Below are positions 43,117 to 55,600 of a DNA stretch of 64,000 bases, piece by piece. Source of the DNA: Parastagonospora avenae f. sp. tritici 18332-5 (lineage: Eukaryota; Ascomycota; Dothideomycetes; Pleosporales; Phaeosphaeriaceae). A program made the position numbers and the translations under genes. The stretch spans positions 372,001 through 436,000 of the forward strand of contig JAFJTR010000004.1 of NCBI GenBank assembly GCA_022559985.1, given 5' to 3'. Below the pieces are notes generated by a model that worked only from the letters and a program-made list of their open reading frames with translations, searched no databases and was not told the origin of the DNA. Positions within the stretch are counted from its first letter, which is position 1. Each line of letters opens with the position of its first letter.

Positions 43117-44480
43117 ATGGATAGATCTAAGACACGCAAGCCGCACAAAAAGTCGCGAACTGGATGTCTGCCATGCAAAGGACGGCACGTGAAGGCAATC
43201 ACTACGCGCTACCTGTTTAGGTGATAATGAGCTGACCCCATCCAGTGCGATGAGCAAAGGCCCAATTGCGCAAATTGCGTCAAACAAGGCACGCCGTGCG
43301 AATACAAACCATCAAAGAGTCGAGAAACATCTACGGGATCTCCTATGCCCATTGCGAGTCTCACACCAACGTCCGCAGACGCTATAATCCCAGAGCCGAA
43401 TGCTGTCCCATATGGAGGTAGCCCAGATATCACCAATTTGAATATCGCTCAGTTACGTCTTCTCCATCACTACACGACTGTGACTGCGAAAACGCTTGCC
43501 CACGACTCAGCAGCGGAAGTGGTGTTTAGCACACATCTGGTCAAGACTGCTCTCAGCTATCCGTTTCTCCTTCATGCAATCCTGGCACTTGGTGCACTTC
43601 ATTTGAGTCGACTGGAGGGGCCTTCTTCATCATTATACACAGAATATGTGTCCCTGGCTGACCAGCATCATGACGCAGCACTGAACGATTTTCGTGCCAG
43701 AGTTCTTGATATCGACGACACGAATTGGAAGGCGGTCTTGATGTTCGCAGGTGCACTTTTTCCCTACTCGTGTACCGCTTCTGTTACTGCTAGCGATGAC
43801 CTGGACCTCGCCTTTGGGAACTTCCTATCCAATCTGGTTTTGACTCGCCGCGTGCGCCCAATGGTTACCGGTTTTTACCAAGAAATGATGAGTTCCGAAC
43901 TTGGCGCGATGATACCTTCTGATGTGAAGGGAGTAAACTGGGAGACAAAAGAAGTGCCTGTAGAGACCGAGTACGTGGACCTTTTTCTCTTGCTTGAGTG
44001 TTTCGCAGATCTTTCAGCCGTTTTTTACTTGGGGCGCGACATCCTCTAAAGTATCAGGGCATGTTTACTGACTAAATCGACAGACTCGTGCAACTACGCA
44101 AATTTGCCGACGTAGTACACCACATATATCCTCCAGATATCATAGATGCCTACGGATACGCGATCCACATCTTGGAGCTCACGTTTGTCGTTGCCGCAGA
44201 ATCACCAAGGCCGCCATCGGATGCCCTACTAAAGATATGGATCCATTTCGTTTCAGATCGCTATGTAGAACTTCTTTCAGAACGTCAACCAGGCTCTTTG
44301 ATCATTCTAGCACACTACGCTGTGCTTTTGCACAGAAGTAGTCAATATTGGTATCTGGATGGCGAGGCGGAACAGATACTGAACATTGCAAATGCCTTCG
44401 TTCCGACTGAATGGCAGTCCTGGCTTGAATGGCCAAAGGCACAAATACGCAGCAGTCCCAAGACACCTGTTTCTGGTTGA
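43117..44480 (+). CDS. Zn2Cys6 fungal transcription factor
   Basis: Three exons: 43117-43194, 43246-43970 and 44084-44480, 399 residues. The DNA-binding cluster lies at the N-terminus: C17-x2-C20-x6-C27-x6-C34-x2-C37-x6-C44 preceded by the basic KPHKKSRTG, of the Upc2-like type. It is complete only if intron 1 (43195-43245) uses a GC donor (AAG-GCAATC), because the nearest GT would delete V-K from the x6 spacer. The middle region, beginning LRLLHHYTTVTAKTLAHDS and HLVKTALSYPFLLHAILALGALHLS, is the usual regulatory domain of this class. Intron 2 is 113 nt with donor GTACGT. Target genes unknown; the nearest neighbour is the RTA1-like gene. Confidence 0.86.
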
Positions 44481-45147
44481 AACCAGCGCCACTAGACTTC
44501 CTTAGCCTCTAGTTGAGGCACATCATTGCGTGCGTTAACAGTCTCCCACTGTTGTCAGTTCAGTAATTGTGGATCTAGCGAATGCAGACATACTTGCGAA
44601 GGCTGCGCATCTCAGCAAACTGCAACGCATTTTAAAATGGAGTGTTCTACCGCGGGTACCTGCAAAGCGAAATATTAGAGGACAATCCGCATGCATGCAT
44701 CTAGGCATTTGGATCCTATTGCCTGTTTGCAAATAAGATGGAGACGCAACAGTTGTTAATAAGTTAGCTTCGAGTGTAGCGCCGCACTGCACGCAATGGG
44801 CGTATTGCGTTTGCGCCGAAGCGAATACGCGTACTTCGTATACCAGAAAAAGCGTCGGCCCCTGGCGTATTCTCCAGAGGCAGCCGCACCCACTTCGTAT
44901 CGTAAAGGTGCTGGGTCGCTAATGTCCATCGTATAGCATATACGCAACCGCAGCATGCCTCGCACTATCCCGAAATCAATGGAGTCTACCGGAACATATA
45001 AGCATGATGCTCCTGCACGCTATCACCTTCATATTACAGTCTCTACAACACCTCGCCACACTCACCCTTTTCAACTACACAATCTCGAAGACTGTCAGTC
45101 TTTCTCAATAGCCACATACCAAATTCCTGATCCTGTACTTCATACCG
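44481..45147. other. Intergenic, promoter of the RTA1-like gene
   Basis: No gene recognised in 670 bp. Confidence 0.4.
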
Positions 45148-46210
45148 ATGATGGCCGACAATGAGGTCCCAAAGTATGTACTTTGGCCTTACACACCCAC
45201 TATAGCCGCCGGTGTCGTCGCAGCCCTGGTCTTCTTCGTCCTCACCATTCTCCATACCTGGAAACTAATCAAGAACCGTACTTGGTTTTGTGTTCCATTC
45301 GTCGTCGGAGGCCTGGCTGAAACGATCGGTTATGCTGCGCGTGCTGCAGCCCACAACGATACCGTTTCAACAACACCCTACATCATCCAGTCGACGCTTA
45401 TCCTCGTCGCACCAATTCTCTTCGCGGCTTCGGTCTATATGATCCTCGGCCGTCTTATTGCTCGCACCGACTCAGCATCGTACTCGATAATCCGCGCGAA
45501 ATGGGTGACCAAGATTTTCGTAACTGGTGATGTTCTCTGCTTCCTCATTCAAGCTGGTGGCGCCGGTATGCTGGTCAGCGCAAACGATACAGCGGGCTTC
45601 AAGAGGGGCGAGAACATTATTCTTGGTGGATTGGTCCTGCAGATCTTGATCTTCTTGTTCTTCGTCGTGGTAGCAAGCATTTGGCACCGCCGACTTAGTG
45701 CACAGCCCACGGCTGCTGCCGCCGAGTTGCCATGGAAGAAGTACATTAACTTCTTGTATGCTGCTAGCGTCTTTATCACGATCCGAAATCTGTGTCGCGT
45801 TATCGAGTATGCCATGGGCAAGGTACGTTGGGATTGAAGAAGGCAAATCCCAAGAAATTACTAACCAAGCGCAGGAAGGCTACCTGCTCTACCACGAATG
45901 GCCTCTATATATATACGGGTAAGCAGTGAACCTTACGATTGAAGAAGTATGCCCCTAACCTTCCTGTAGTAAGCGAGAATCTCTATCAACTATGCGCAGA
46001 AGTTGGGCAAGTCAAGGCCGTACCAGTCGCCACCGCTGGCACAGCTTTTCTGACATTCATGGCCGCAAATACCCGCGATTGATTACTGACTTTTGAATAG
46101 ACTTTCTTCCGATGGTCCTCACCCTCTCTGTCTGCATTGCTTGGTATGATCCCAACATCAAGCCACGCCGGAAGACAGACATCGAGTTCGACTCTGCCAT
46201 TAGAAGGTAG
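45148..46210 (+). CDS. RTA1-like seven-helix membrane protein, probable frameshift at the last junction
   Basis: Exon 1 is 45148-45822 and exon 2 is 45875-45918 (introns with CTAAC branch). The protein shows the RTA1 family pattern: an N-terminal YVLWPYTPTIAAG, LIKNRTWFCVPFVVGGLAETIGYAAR, QSTLILVAPILFAASVYMILGR, TGDVLCFLIQAGGAGM and the conserved IRNLCRVIEYAMGK-EGYLLYHEWPLYIY. RTA1 proteins are linked to lipid movement and resistance to amphipathic drugs. The last piece (DFLPMVLTLSVCIAW, 46101-46210) is in a frame that the donor GG-GTAAGC does not reach; with one G fewer in the CGGG run the join Y-DFLPM would be exact. So a 1-nt insertion (real or an error) probably disrupts the last helix. 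Confidence 0.78.
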
Positions 46211-47057
46211 ACCTGTAATAATAATCCACGTCAAGGTGGAAGCGCATACGGACAATGCGGTGTCATTGCGACTGCTCTCACGATGAACCCTGGCATACGA
46301 CTCACAAAGTTTGAGTACGGAGCGTCATAGCGGATGGGAGAAAGCAAGCTCACCAAGCTGTCGGGTCTACGGTAGTGGGTCAAATACTGCAAGCAGCTTC
46401 GCTAGCCACATGGTCAGGGCTTCTCGAGAGTTGTTTGAAAACTTGAGTTATGTCTAGCCTAAGAGTTCTTCGCTTGCTCTAGTTGTCACTGAGCTTTGCT
46501 TTTCCTTATATCTCATTCGTAACATTTCATAACTAGAGGTCAATCAAGGAAGCTTCAAGACCTAGGCCTATCGTAGCATGACATGCTCCACAAGTGTAGT
46601 ATTCACCGTTACTGCTTTCTCTCATTCATGTTCAACGATGACGGAAATGATGCTCCATGAGGATGCCATAAATCTTCGGTTGGCCTAGACTAGTGCTTTT
46701 GGGTGCTTTTACGGAGTGACACCCGGGCGCAGGACGTTCGTTCACACGGAAGATCGCTACACATCAGATCCGATTGGCTATCGCACAATTTTGCAGTGCT
46801 GACTCAGATGCGCAGTACTTCGACAGCGCATTACGCTCGGCCGGCTACCATTTGTGATCTATACGCGGTGTCACAACGACCTATATCGGATTGAGTATCG
46901 CTCCGGAATGGGTCCACATGAGTCACTATGAGATTGCGTAACTTTCTGTAGAGCACGTCAGGTACGCCGAAATAGTAGTAAGGCAACCATGAGTTACAGT
47001 CGCGTATATATACCAACGTTGAGATAGCATTGCTTTCGCATATACGATTTACACATC
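46211..47057. other. Intergenic, nothing recognised
   Basis: About 850 bp, promoter of the hydrolase at 47058. Confidence 0.4.
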
Positions 47058-48600
47058 ATGGCTTATAAATCCCCCGAGTTCGAGAAATTCGTGCTAGAGA
47101 AAATCGAGGAATTCAACACACCCGGACTGTCTCTTGCCGTTGTGCAAGGCGATAATATTTGGTCAAAGGTAAGTAGGCCTGCCTGAATGAGTGTGTTTTA
47201 CTCATATATGTCAGGCATTTGGGTATTCGAAATTACCCGACACAGAAGCCACCACAGACACTCTCTTCGACCTGGCAAGTACTTCCAAGTGTACCACCGC
47301 AGGAGCTGTAGCCCTCTTGGTAGACGACGAGAATTACCCAGATGTACAATGGGATACGCCAGTTTCGAAGCTCCTTCCCGACGACTTTGTCCTTCCTGAC
47401 CCGTACCTGACGGAGAATGTCACAATCGAAGACATCCTAAGCCACCGCAGCGGCATCGCAACCCACGACGAGTCGTACTTCAGCATCCGGGGAAAACACC
47501 CCGACAATGCAAGATCCATGACACGCAACCTGCGTAACCTCGAATTCGTCAAGCCCCTGCGCACCGAGCACATTTACTGCAACATCATGTTCACCGTCGC
47601 CACGCTGATCGTAGAGACGGTCAGTGGCATGTCCTACACCGAATTCATACGCACCAATCTCTGGAAACCTCTCGGCATGACCAACACATTCCACGACATC
47701 CCGGACATCGAAGCAAATAGCGACGAAGATCGCCGCTCAACATCGTACCACTGGAACAGCGAGACGGAATCTTACGTCGCACTGCCGCACTACCCTCCAG
47801 CTCCCGAAGGTCACGGCGCAGGCTCGATATACAGCAGCGCAGGCGACTACGCGAAATGGATTCGCGCGCTGATCAAGCGGGACCCCATTCTCTCTGAAGC
47901 CAGCCACAAAGCGCTCGCCACGCCGCGCAGCTTCGACCTCCTCGGCGACGAGAAGTGGGAGATTCCGTACAAGAGCGAGGAGCTGTATACTTTGGGCCTG
48001 TCACTCACAAGTTATCGCGGACACAAGATGATCGACCACTATGGCTCGGTGCCCGGGTTCAAAGCAGTCATCAGCTTCCTACCCAATTTAGACTGGGGCC
48101 TGGTAATCTTCGGAAATTCGGATTCAGCAGTGTACGTCAACGATGTCTTGAAGTACACGTTACTTGATGATGTAATCGGTGTGCTGCAGGAAGATCACAT
48201 TGACTGGGGATCATTCTTCAAGAACTTCCGGGCCATGGATAACGAGGAGGATGCGGAGAAGCCCGAGTGGACGAAGGTGGATAAGGTGGAGCCGCTTGAT
48301 ATCGCCCTGGAGAAGATTGCGGGAAATTATCATAATGAGGGATACAAAGGGCTGGTGCTGGAGATGAAAGATGGGAAGCTCACAGCGGACTGCAGCGATC
48401 GATGCTTTCCGTACATAATCACCTTCCAACATCTGACGGACAAAACGTTCATCGCAGAGTCGCGTGGCGTATGGGAAGGCGCTCTGTATGCGACGATGCG
48501 AAGCGCGATCCGGGTAGAGGGCGGGAAGGTAGTGGCGGTAGGTGTTGAGATGGAGAAGGATGTCAAGGGTGGTCTCATTTGGTTCGATCGTGTCGACTGA
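47058..48600 (+). CDS. Class C beta-lactamase-like serine hydrolase
   Basis: Two exons, 47058-47168 and 47215-48600 (46-nt intron), 498 residues. The catalytic motifs of the AmpC/penicillin-binding-protein fold are present: S-T-S-K (residues 59-62, the S-x-x-K with the nucleophile) and Y-C-N (158-160). Between them are typical stretches (TIEDILSHRSGIA, the family's D-I-L-x-H-x-S-G). The C-terminal ~130 residues (AEKPEWTKVDKVEPL... FDRVD) are the lipocalin-like extension. Fungal members act on esters, lactams or D-amino peptides and can be part of toxin or metabolite pathways; no such cluster is seen here. No signal peptide, so likely cytosolic. Confidence 0.9.
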
Positions 48601-49725
48601 GTTTACGACAGCATTGTAACTGTTTTGCTCTAAGCTACTGTAATGTTTGACCTCCCGTTCTCAAAGACAACAAACACTCCAAGATCGCTGATTTGGTCCA
48701 CGCTACTTAATTCAGCAAGCGTCCATTACATAAACACGTATCTTGAACCCACGGTACGCGTTTGTGTATGCCACTTCAGGACAAAATCACAGGCAAAAAC
48801 CACTTCATCTCACAAAAAGAACAAAAAACTCTCCAAAAAATCCGCAAGAGAAAACCCCACTCTTCAGTGGGGGGAAGAAATCTCACATTTTTCATTCATT
48901 ATTCCCCCTGACTTCTCTGACAATGTCAACTCCGGTTTACGGTCCTGCGGAGACTACTGGTTCCCTGGTGCAGAACGGTGGTTCAAGAAGTAGTCGAACC
49001 CCGGCCAGTACAGCTGGAACCCCAGAAACTGAGATTCTCAGAGACAGGCCGCAGCTCGGCAACCTGCGCTATAAGGTAGTGGCGGAGTTTGACGGAGATA
49101 TTGTTGGTTGCTAGGAATATAGATGCGATTGTGGGGATGGCTGGAATTGCGCAGATTGTGCGCACGGAGTGAAATGGAACGCAGTGGAGTGTTGTAGAGC
49201 ACAAATGAAAGAGTACTACGGACTAATCAATATCTGCGACTTTAAAGCGAGATTCACGCCGAGCCAGTTGCTCTAGTACATCACTCGCAATGAATATGCA
49301 ATAGATCACTCAAGATCAACAAGATGCGACGCCCAGTCGGAGTTAGAGATGTGCTCTGAGGATGTTCGTTTTTGCTGTTCTGATAACAGTGTCGTTGAAC
49401 CTTGGGTTATCGTTACATGTGTCATATACCTGTTGAGATCATGAGGCGGTATGTAATCAATACTAATGAAATGAAAATGGAGTAGAACCTCGTTAGCCTA
49501 GTTCGTACTTGACAGCGATGCGGAAAGTACCTAAGCACGATTGATAGCTCCACTACTCAATAACATACCAGAACAACATGAGCATTCCACAAAACACGAT
49601 TTGTTCAAGTGTTTTACATTGATCCAATATGCATATACTACAAACAGGGCCCTAACCGGAACTCCATCCCAGCCATGCCCAACAATTTACCAAATTGTTC
49701 CAAAACCTCCTCTCAATCTAGGAAT
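48601..49725. other. Intergenic with one doubtful small ORF
   Basis: 1.1 kb between the hydrolase and CPY. Contains the short ORF at 48923-49114 and, 60 bases before it, a 6-bp hairpin (CCCCAC...GTGGGG, 48854-48872 approx). Confidence 0.4.
48923..49114 (+). CDS. Possible small protein, 63 aa
   Basis: An ATG-started ORF in a CAATG context; the frame is open without stops well upstream. The sequence (MSTPVYGPAETTGSLVQNGG... RYKVVAEFDGDIVGC) is Ser/Thr/Gly-rich with no domain, signal peptide or homologue that I recognise. It may be chance. Confidence 0.2.
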   Translation: MSTPVYGPAETTGSLVQNGGSRSSRTPASTAGTPETEILRDRPQLGNLRYKVVAEFDGDIVGC

Positions 49726-51407
49726 TTACTCCCAGAACTCTCCGCTCAACCACCTGTTGACCATCTCGAGGGATGCCTCAGGCTGGTCGAAGGGCACCAT
49801 GTGTCCACCAGCGTGGATCTTCATGAAGGTGAAGTTGCCCGAAGACTTGACCTCACCGACCTTCTTGCCATCACCGTCAATCTTGAAGTCCTTCATCTCG
49901 GCCTTCTTGTACGCCTCATGTCCCTTCCACTCGAGCGCCTCAGTCCAGGCCTTATTGCCGAGCCAGTTGCAGATGTAGTCGGCGTCACCGGCGTAGACGA
50001 GAACGGGAATCTCCTCGAGGAGACCGGGGACGACGCGGTGGTATGGCTTCATCCAGTCACCCTGGAGCAAGAAGTTGCGATTGATGTCAAAGTTGCAGGA
50101 GTCGTAGGATGAGACCTCAGCACCGACGGCCTTCATGACCTCCTTCTTGTTGAGGAAAGCGGAGATATAGTCAATCTCGTCGTAGCAGAGCTGGTTGTCA
50201 CCACATGGGCGGCGAACGTCGTAGACGTTCTGACCAGTGCGCTGGTAAGGACCGATCATAGCGTTGTTGCAGTAGATGGAGGCGGGAACGCAAGACCAGA
50301 CGGACTCGGACTTGTAGCAGTTCTCGATCAAGCTGGCGCAACGGGGGTAGGCGTTGTCCATGGCCTGGCAAGAGCTCTCGTCGAGGACCGCGGGCCAGCC
50401 ACCCTCACCGCAGGCCATGGGGCGGTAGTACTCGTACTGAGTAAGGCCGTCGGTCAGACCGTTACCGATGAGAACGGACTGGAGGTTGATGTTGCGCTTC
50501 TTGTGGGAGAGAATCTCGGAGGCGAAGACGGGGATGTAGTGACCAGCGTATGACTCTCCAGAGATGTGGAAGGGCTGCTTGCTATACTCGGGGAACTGCT
50601 TGAAGAAGAGGGTGAGCAGGGCGTAGATGTCCTTGCCAGCGGCAACAGTGTTGCTCACGGAGCCGCTGGAGTATGAGTAGCCGACGTTGACGGGTTGGTC
50701 GAGGAAGATGACGGACGCGTTGGCGTTCCACGAGTAGTCGTTGTGCTTGAGCTTGCCATCCTTCATGACTGAAGCAGGGCCGAGCTCCATGAATAGACCC
50801 ATGAGCGAAGAGCATCCGGGTCCGCCATTGAGCCAGAGCACCACAGGGTCGTTCTTCGGGTCATTTCGCGACTCAAAGAACCCTAAATCATGTCAGATGA
50901 AATCCCAGGCTAGTGCTTATGCAGGTACTCACAGTAGAACAAGTGCTTGTCCTCCTCGTTGTCGTCAAGGTAGCCGCTGTATTGCTTGACCTTGTCGACG
51001 CCGAGAACGCTGGGGTCGACCTTCTTGACCCTCAGGTCGAACTGCTCGAGCTTGCCATCGATCTCGCGCTCCTTCTCGCCCTGGGCGTTCTCAACCCAGA
51101 CGCTCTGGACGTCAGCGCCCTTGACAATGTGGTCCCACTCGCTGTCGTGCTTGCGCGTGTGGGGCTTGGGCGTCGAGAAGAAAGCGGCTTTGTCGAAGCT
51201 CTCGGGGTACATTGTGGCCACCTCATCCCAAGTGGCTTTGGCCTCGCCAGTGAGCGACTTGAGGCTCTCCTCAAGGTTGTGGAGAGGCTTGGACCACAAG
51301 TCTTCCTTGAGCTCGCTGAAGGAGCTGGGGAACTTGAGGATCTGTTGCTGTGGCGCAACCGCAGCGGAGGCCGCGCCAGCAAGCAGCGCTGAAACAGCTA
51401 CTCTCAT
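49726..51407 (-). CDS. Carboxypeptidase Y (vacuolar serine carboxypeptidase)
   Basis: Two exons, 51407-50933 and 50882-49726, 543 residues. A signal peptide (MRVAVSALLAGAASA) is followed by a ~110-residue propeptide and the mature enzyme, which begins near VDPSVLGVDKVKQYSGYLD. The catalytic triad is visible: Ser in GESYAGHY (~269), Asp in AGDADYICNWLGN (~460) and His in AGGHMVPFDQP (~519); GGPGCSS, the oxyanion-hole loop, is also present. The enzyme matures in the vacuole and removes C-terminal residues. Divergent from SBDS with 575 bp between. No defects seen. Confidence 0.95.
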
Positions 51408-51982
51408 AGTGGCTGTTTGAAAGAGCTACCAGAGCTCAAAGAGTGTATGAAGATGGAGATGGGCGCACTTCGATGAATGAACACTGAAGCACGAGAGAGG
51501 TGTGGATGAAGGAGTGATGATGAGACGGGGCGAGCTGGGGAAGGTGTTGGGGAGCTGTCTACCTAGGCAACCAGTAGGATGACGCACCCCGACATCCTAG
51601 CTTATCGGTGGCTGGAGACGCCCGAGCTTCCACATCACGAGGGTGGGCTTAGCGTTTCAGCATAGCTTCAGACGATGCGTGTGAGAGGTCAGCCGGCGCT
51701 TTTGCGCACATAGAATGCATCATCATGTTTGCAGGCCTGATTCGGCAACTTGGGTGATGCAGCCTCGCAATTCAGGTACAGGGCGCGTGAATGACTGCGG
51801 TGACAGCTGGGCCGCGGATGCTACCGGATGCGGGCTAGCGCTCGTCAGCCTTGCTGTGAATCATTCTGAGTGAGAGCGATGATGCACCCCCACCAAAATG
51901 ATGGCCGACTTGAATAACTTGCGCGCAACACGCATAACCACACCACAACTTCTCCTGAGATATCCGCCGTAAATCGCACACA
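51408..51982. promoter_or_regulatory. Divergent promoter, CPY and SBDS
   Basis: 575 bp. No specific motif claimed. Confidence 0.5.
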
Positions 51983-52943
51983 ATGCCTGTTGGAATCAAC
52001 CAGCCGTCGAATCAGATCCGCCTCACAAATGTGTCGCTCGTGCGCATGAAGAAAGGTGCGCATTAAACTTTCCAACAATTCGCTGGCTGAAGCTAACATA
52101 GGACGCACAGGCAAGAAGCGCTTCGAAATCGCCTGCTACAAGAACAAAGTTCTCGAGTACCGTAACCGTATCGAGACCGACCTGTCCAACGTCCTGCAAA
52201 TCGAGAATGTCTTCCTGAACGTCTCAAAAGGCCAAGCCGCACCAAAAGCCGACCTCGAAAAGGCATTTCCCAAGAAGCCGCTCGAGGCCATCATAATCGA
52301 TATCCTGGAGAATGGCGAACTGCAAGTCGGAGAAAAAGAGCGAAACGCAGAACTAGAGCGCACGAAGAATGAAGTCATCGACATCGTGGCAGGCAAACTG
52401 GTCGACCCCAAGACCAAGAGGGTGTACACAAGCGGCATGATTGAGAAGGCGCTGGACGGTCTAAGCAGTCAGGCGGCATCTGCGCAGGGAGACAAGGACA
52501 AGAAAGACGCCGAGAGCAAAGAAGACGGCGGGGACAAGGGCAAGGCGAAGGAACTGCCAAAGTGGACCGGCATCGTCACCACAAAATCGGCAAAGTCACA
52601 AGCGCTGTTCGCCATGAAGGCGCTCATCGCGCACCAGCCGATACCGGTCGCGCGCATGCAGATGAAGCTGCGCATTACTTGTCCGACATCCGTGCTCAAG
52701 CAGGCCGCCAAGACGGCGCCAAAAGCCCAGGCGGGAGAAGAAAAGGCGTCAGGCACGGTCAAGGACGCGATACTGAGTCTGATGGAGAAGGTGGAGAGCC
52801 AAGATGTCGTTGGAGCTGAATGGGAGGCTGTCGGTCTCGTGGAGCCTGGCGCGTTCAAGGGTCTGAATGAGTTGATTGAGGGCCAGACCAAAGGCAGAGG
52901 CAATGTGGAGGTGCTGGAGATGGCTGTTGGCGCGGACGATTGA
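51983..52943 (+). CDS. SDO1: Ribosome maturation protein SBDS/Sdo1
   Basis: Exons 51983-52055 and 52111-52943 (55-nt intron), 301 residues. The spliced start MPVGINQPSNQIRLTNVSLVRMKKG-KKRFEIACYKNKV is the classic SBDS N-terminal domain. The second and third domains (PKTKRVYTSGMIEKAL; then KSQALFAMKALIAHQPIPVARMQMKLRI) are also clear, with a Lys/Asp-rich insert between them (SAQGDKDKKDAESKEDGGDK). The protein helps release Tif6/eIF6 from the 60S subunit with the GTPase Efl1. The insert and a C-terminal extension make it longer than yeast Sdo1. Intact. Confidence 0.96.
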
Positions 52944-53971
52944 GCGAGTGGTGACACGTCGCGGACGCGAGGAAGGAGGAACTGCACGACCTCACGTGTC
53001 GAATGCACGGTGCTCGCAGTGGGAAAGAGATGGGATGGATTGTCGTCGGAGGCGGACTTTCGAGCGAGATTTGCAGGGTTGTATAGCACCAGCGGGCGGC
53101 AATGCATCATAGCATTCCGATCGTTGGCAGCTACGTGCTGGGTAGCTGCGTAGCAACGTACCCAAAGCTAGCAAGGACACTCTCGTGAAGCGCATGGCGA
53201 CCTGTTGTCAGGCGCCTAACTGGATCTTCCCAATCCAGGCGAGTACTCTTGGAGACTCAGAAGCGATGATGTAGCACCACCTGTCCGGCATTCATGCAAG
53301 GCCCAGAAGTTCAAACTCATCCCAGTATGCAAAGTCCTTTCCGTGTGAGTGATTTGGTCTTCAGTCGATTATCGTGTACTTCCTTTTTGGGACCGTCTGC
53401 AAGCCGCAGGCCATTTGCCTCAAACCTATCAAGCGGTACCACGATACCCTCGAACGCGTATCGATAACATTCGACGCTTCATTTGCAGATGCGCGACGCC
53501 CCGTAGCGCAATTCATGTGCAGCCACTCGCATCAAGCCAGCTGTCCCAAAGATGCATGAATCTGCACGTGCGCGTGGGGTTGCACACAACCACTACCAAC
53601 GCCGGTCGCGATATGCGCGAATAATTGCTGGTTTGGATTGCGACATCTGGCAATTGATTTTGTGTTTTATGTAGTCAAGTATGACATGTACTGTATGAGC
53701 AAAAACGCCGTATGTGAGATTCGTCACTAGTAATTGTACATGCATGCTGATTCATAAGTCGTATATCATAAGTAGAGCCCTGCTCGTTCCGTAAATGCTG
53801 ATGCCATGAAATCGTGAATCGCGAAAAGAAAGCCATTGACATGCGTGAAAGGAGAGAGACGACTGTAAAAAGTCGGGAGAAGAGAAAGCCATGGTCAGAG
53901 AAAGGGAGAAAGTCGATGTGGATGCCATAGAACTCCGATGACTGACTGCGCAGTGGAGAGAACATGGTGCT
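52944..53971. other. Intergenic, convergent gene ends, nothing recognised
   Basis: 1.0 kb after SBDS, no supported feature. Confidence 0.45.
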
Positions 53972-54613
53972 TTAATCCCACCATCGTCGGTTGAGGACCC
54001 GCCCATTGTCGCTCAGGATACTCAAGACTTCAGCGCTACTGGTCTGCACGCCCCACTTGCGCTCGATGGGCTCAGCGATCGACATCCAGTCCAGTCTGCG
54101 GACATCATACAGATCAAGTACCACTTTTACCAGCCAGGGTGAGTACATTTCGAAGCTTGTGTCTTGATACATGAAGGGCGACGAGGGCTGTTGTTCAATT
54201 GGTGTGTCGTCTTCTGTGATAGACTGGCAGAATGTCAGAGGGTGCGGACGTTCTCGCTGGCGCTGCATAGAGGACAACGGTGATTCTGATACGATATCCA
54301 CGTCTTCATCGGAACCGGTAGGCGAACTAGCGGTGTATGAGGAAGCGCTTGATGCGTTTGAAAGCATTGACTCGTCGCTCATCTTTGTATGTAGCGGCAA
54401 GAGCATGTTGACAGGTTGGAACTCGACCTCATCGGCCACTTGGAAGAGATCATGTCGTAGGACCGTCTCTGTAGCGATAGCGCCAGTGGACTTTGAGAAG
54501 GGCGACTCTTCAATCGGCGTAACAGTGTAGCGTGAGGAAGGTGAGTCGAAGGATTGCGAACGTATGCGCACCTTGGGCGACGGTGTCCGTGGTGGTACGA
54601 TCATGGTCGTCAT
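53972..54613 (-). CDS. Uncharacterised protein, 213 aa
   Basis: Single exon; the start at 54613 (MTTMIVPPRTPSPKV) is preferred over a non-ATG extension. The first ~150 residues are disordered and Ser/Pro-rich with several SP/TP sites. The last ~60 residues look like a small helical domain (YSPWLVKVVLDLYDVRRLDWMSIAEP onward) ending in RRWWD; they might be a short DNA- or protein-binding helix bundle, but no family is recognised. Codon use supports coding. Confidence 0.55.
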   Translation of the reverse strand: MTTMIVPPRTPSPKVRIRSQSFDSPSSRYTVTPIEESPFSKSTGAIATETVLRHDLFQVADEVEFQPVNMLLPLHTKMSDESMLSNASSASSYTASSPTGSDEDVDIVSESPLSSMQRQRERPHPLTFCQSITEDDTPIEQQPSSPFMYQDTSFEMYSPWLVKVVLDLYDVRRLDWMSIAEPIERKWGVQTSSAEVLSILSDNGRVLNRRWWD

Positions 54614-55600
54614 GTTGATGTTTGTAGAGTGAGAAACACCAACAACAACCAAAGAAGCATAGAAAAAAGTGACAAAAAGACAGACCCGAACGTTGGCCTG
54701 GCGACAATTGTCCCGCGAGCAAGGCCTATATGAATCATAGTCACCGAGCTATCCGGCCCGTTTGCTGGCCATGCATGGTCTCAATGCAACCACGCCACAT
54801 GGTGAGAGCCATCGAGCCATACAGTATTAGCCTGAGGCGCCCAAGCGGGAACACAGTGCCTTCGGTCCTCTTTGTCGGACAAGGTGCATAATGTGGAGAA
54901 CAAAGACGATTGCGAGTGGACAGAAGTAGACGATCCTGGAGCGCGCGTGGGAGACAACGCACTCCACACTTGGCATTGAGGGGAGGAGGGGAAGACGCAG
55001 ATGAATAATTCTGGACAGAAGTCAGCAATGCAAATATTTGATGCGTGCCATGATGCAGCTCGCAGCGAGCGAGAAAAGCAAACAGTCAATATGAATCCAA
55101 AAGGCACACGTTGATGTCCATGAAGCTCGTCACTGCTTGCAACGGTAATGTATTTGAGACCGTTAGCGGACCGTCCCGAATGGCTCGCCCACTTTCAAGG
55201 ATGGGTCACAATCGACGTAGCGTGGCCTGTACGCAAGGGACATCTGTGCGACGTGGTAAATGGCCTATGGATGCTTATGCAACAACACGGTTGCAGTGCG
55301 ATTAGTGGTAACATTAGCGCTGACGCTCCTGAGCGAATGCACGTTGGATAGCCGCAAACCAATAGAAGGAAATGGACTCTGTGGAAGCTCAAGTGGAACA
55401 GAATGGAAGCTGATTTGTGTTTTTGTTACAGGTTGTATCCGGCCAACCTTTAGCCGTGGTCGTTCATCACCATTCCATGTCGTTGAAACCGCATGTTGTG
55501 TGAAAAGCCAATGAATGCCGTTTGATAAACACCGTAAGTGCACCACCCGATTCGTAGAAGCCGTAATCCAGCCCCAGCTGCCCAGCGCAAGCGAAAACCT
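54614..55600. other. Intergenic, nothing recognised
   Basis: About 990 bp of promoter and 3' flank between two minus-strand genes; short ORFs in several frames without content. Confidence 0.45.
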
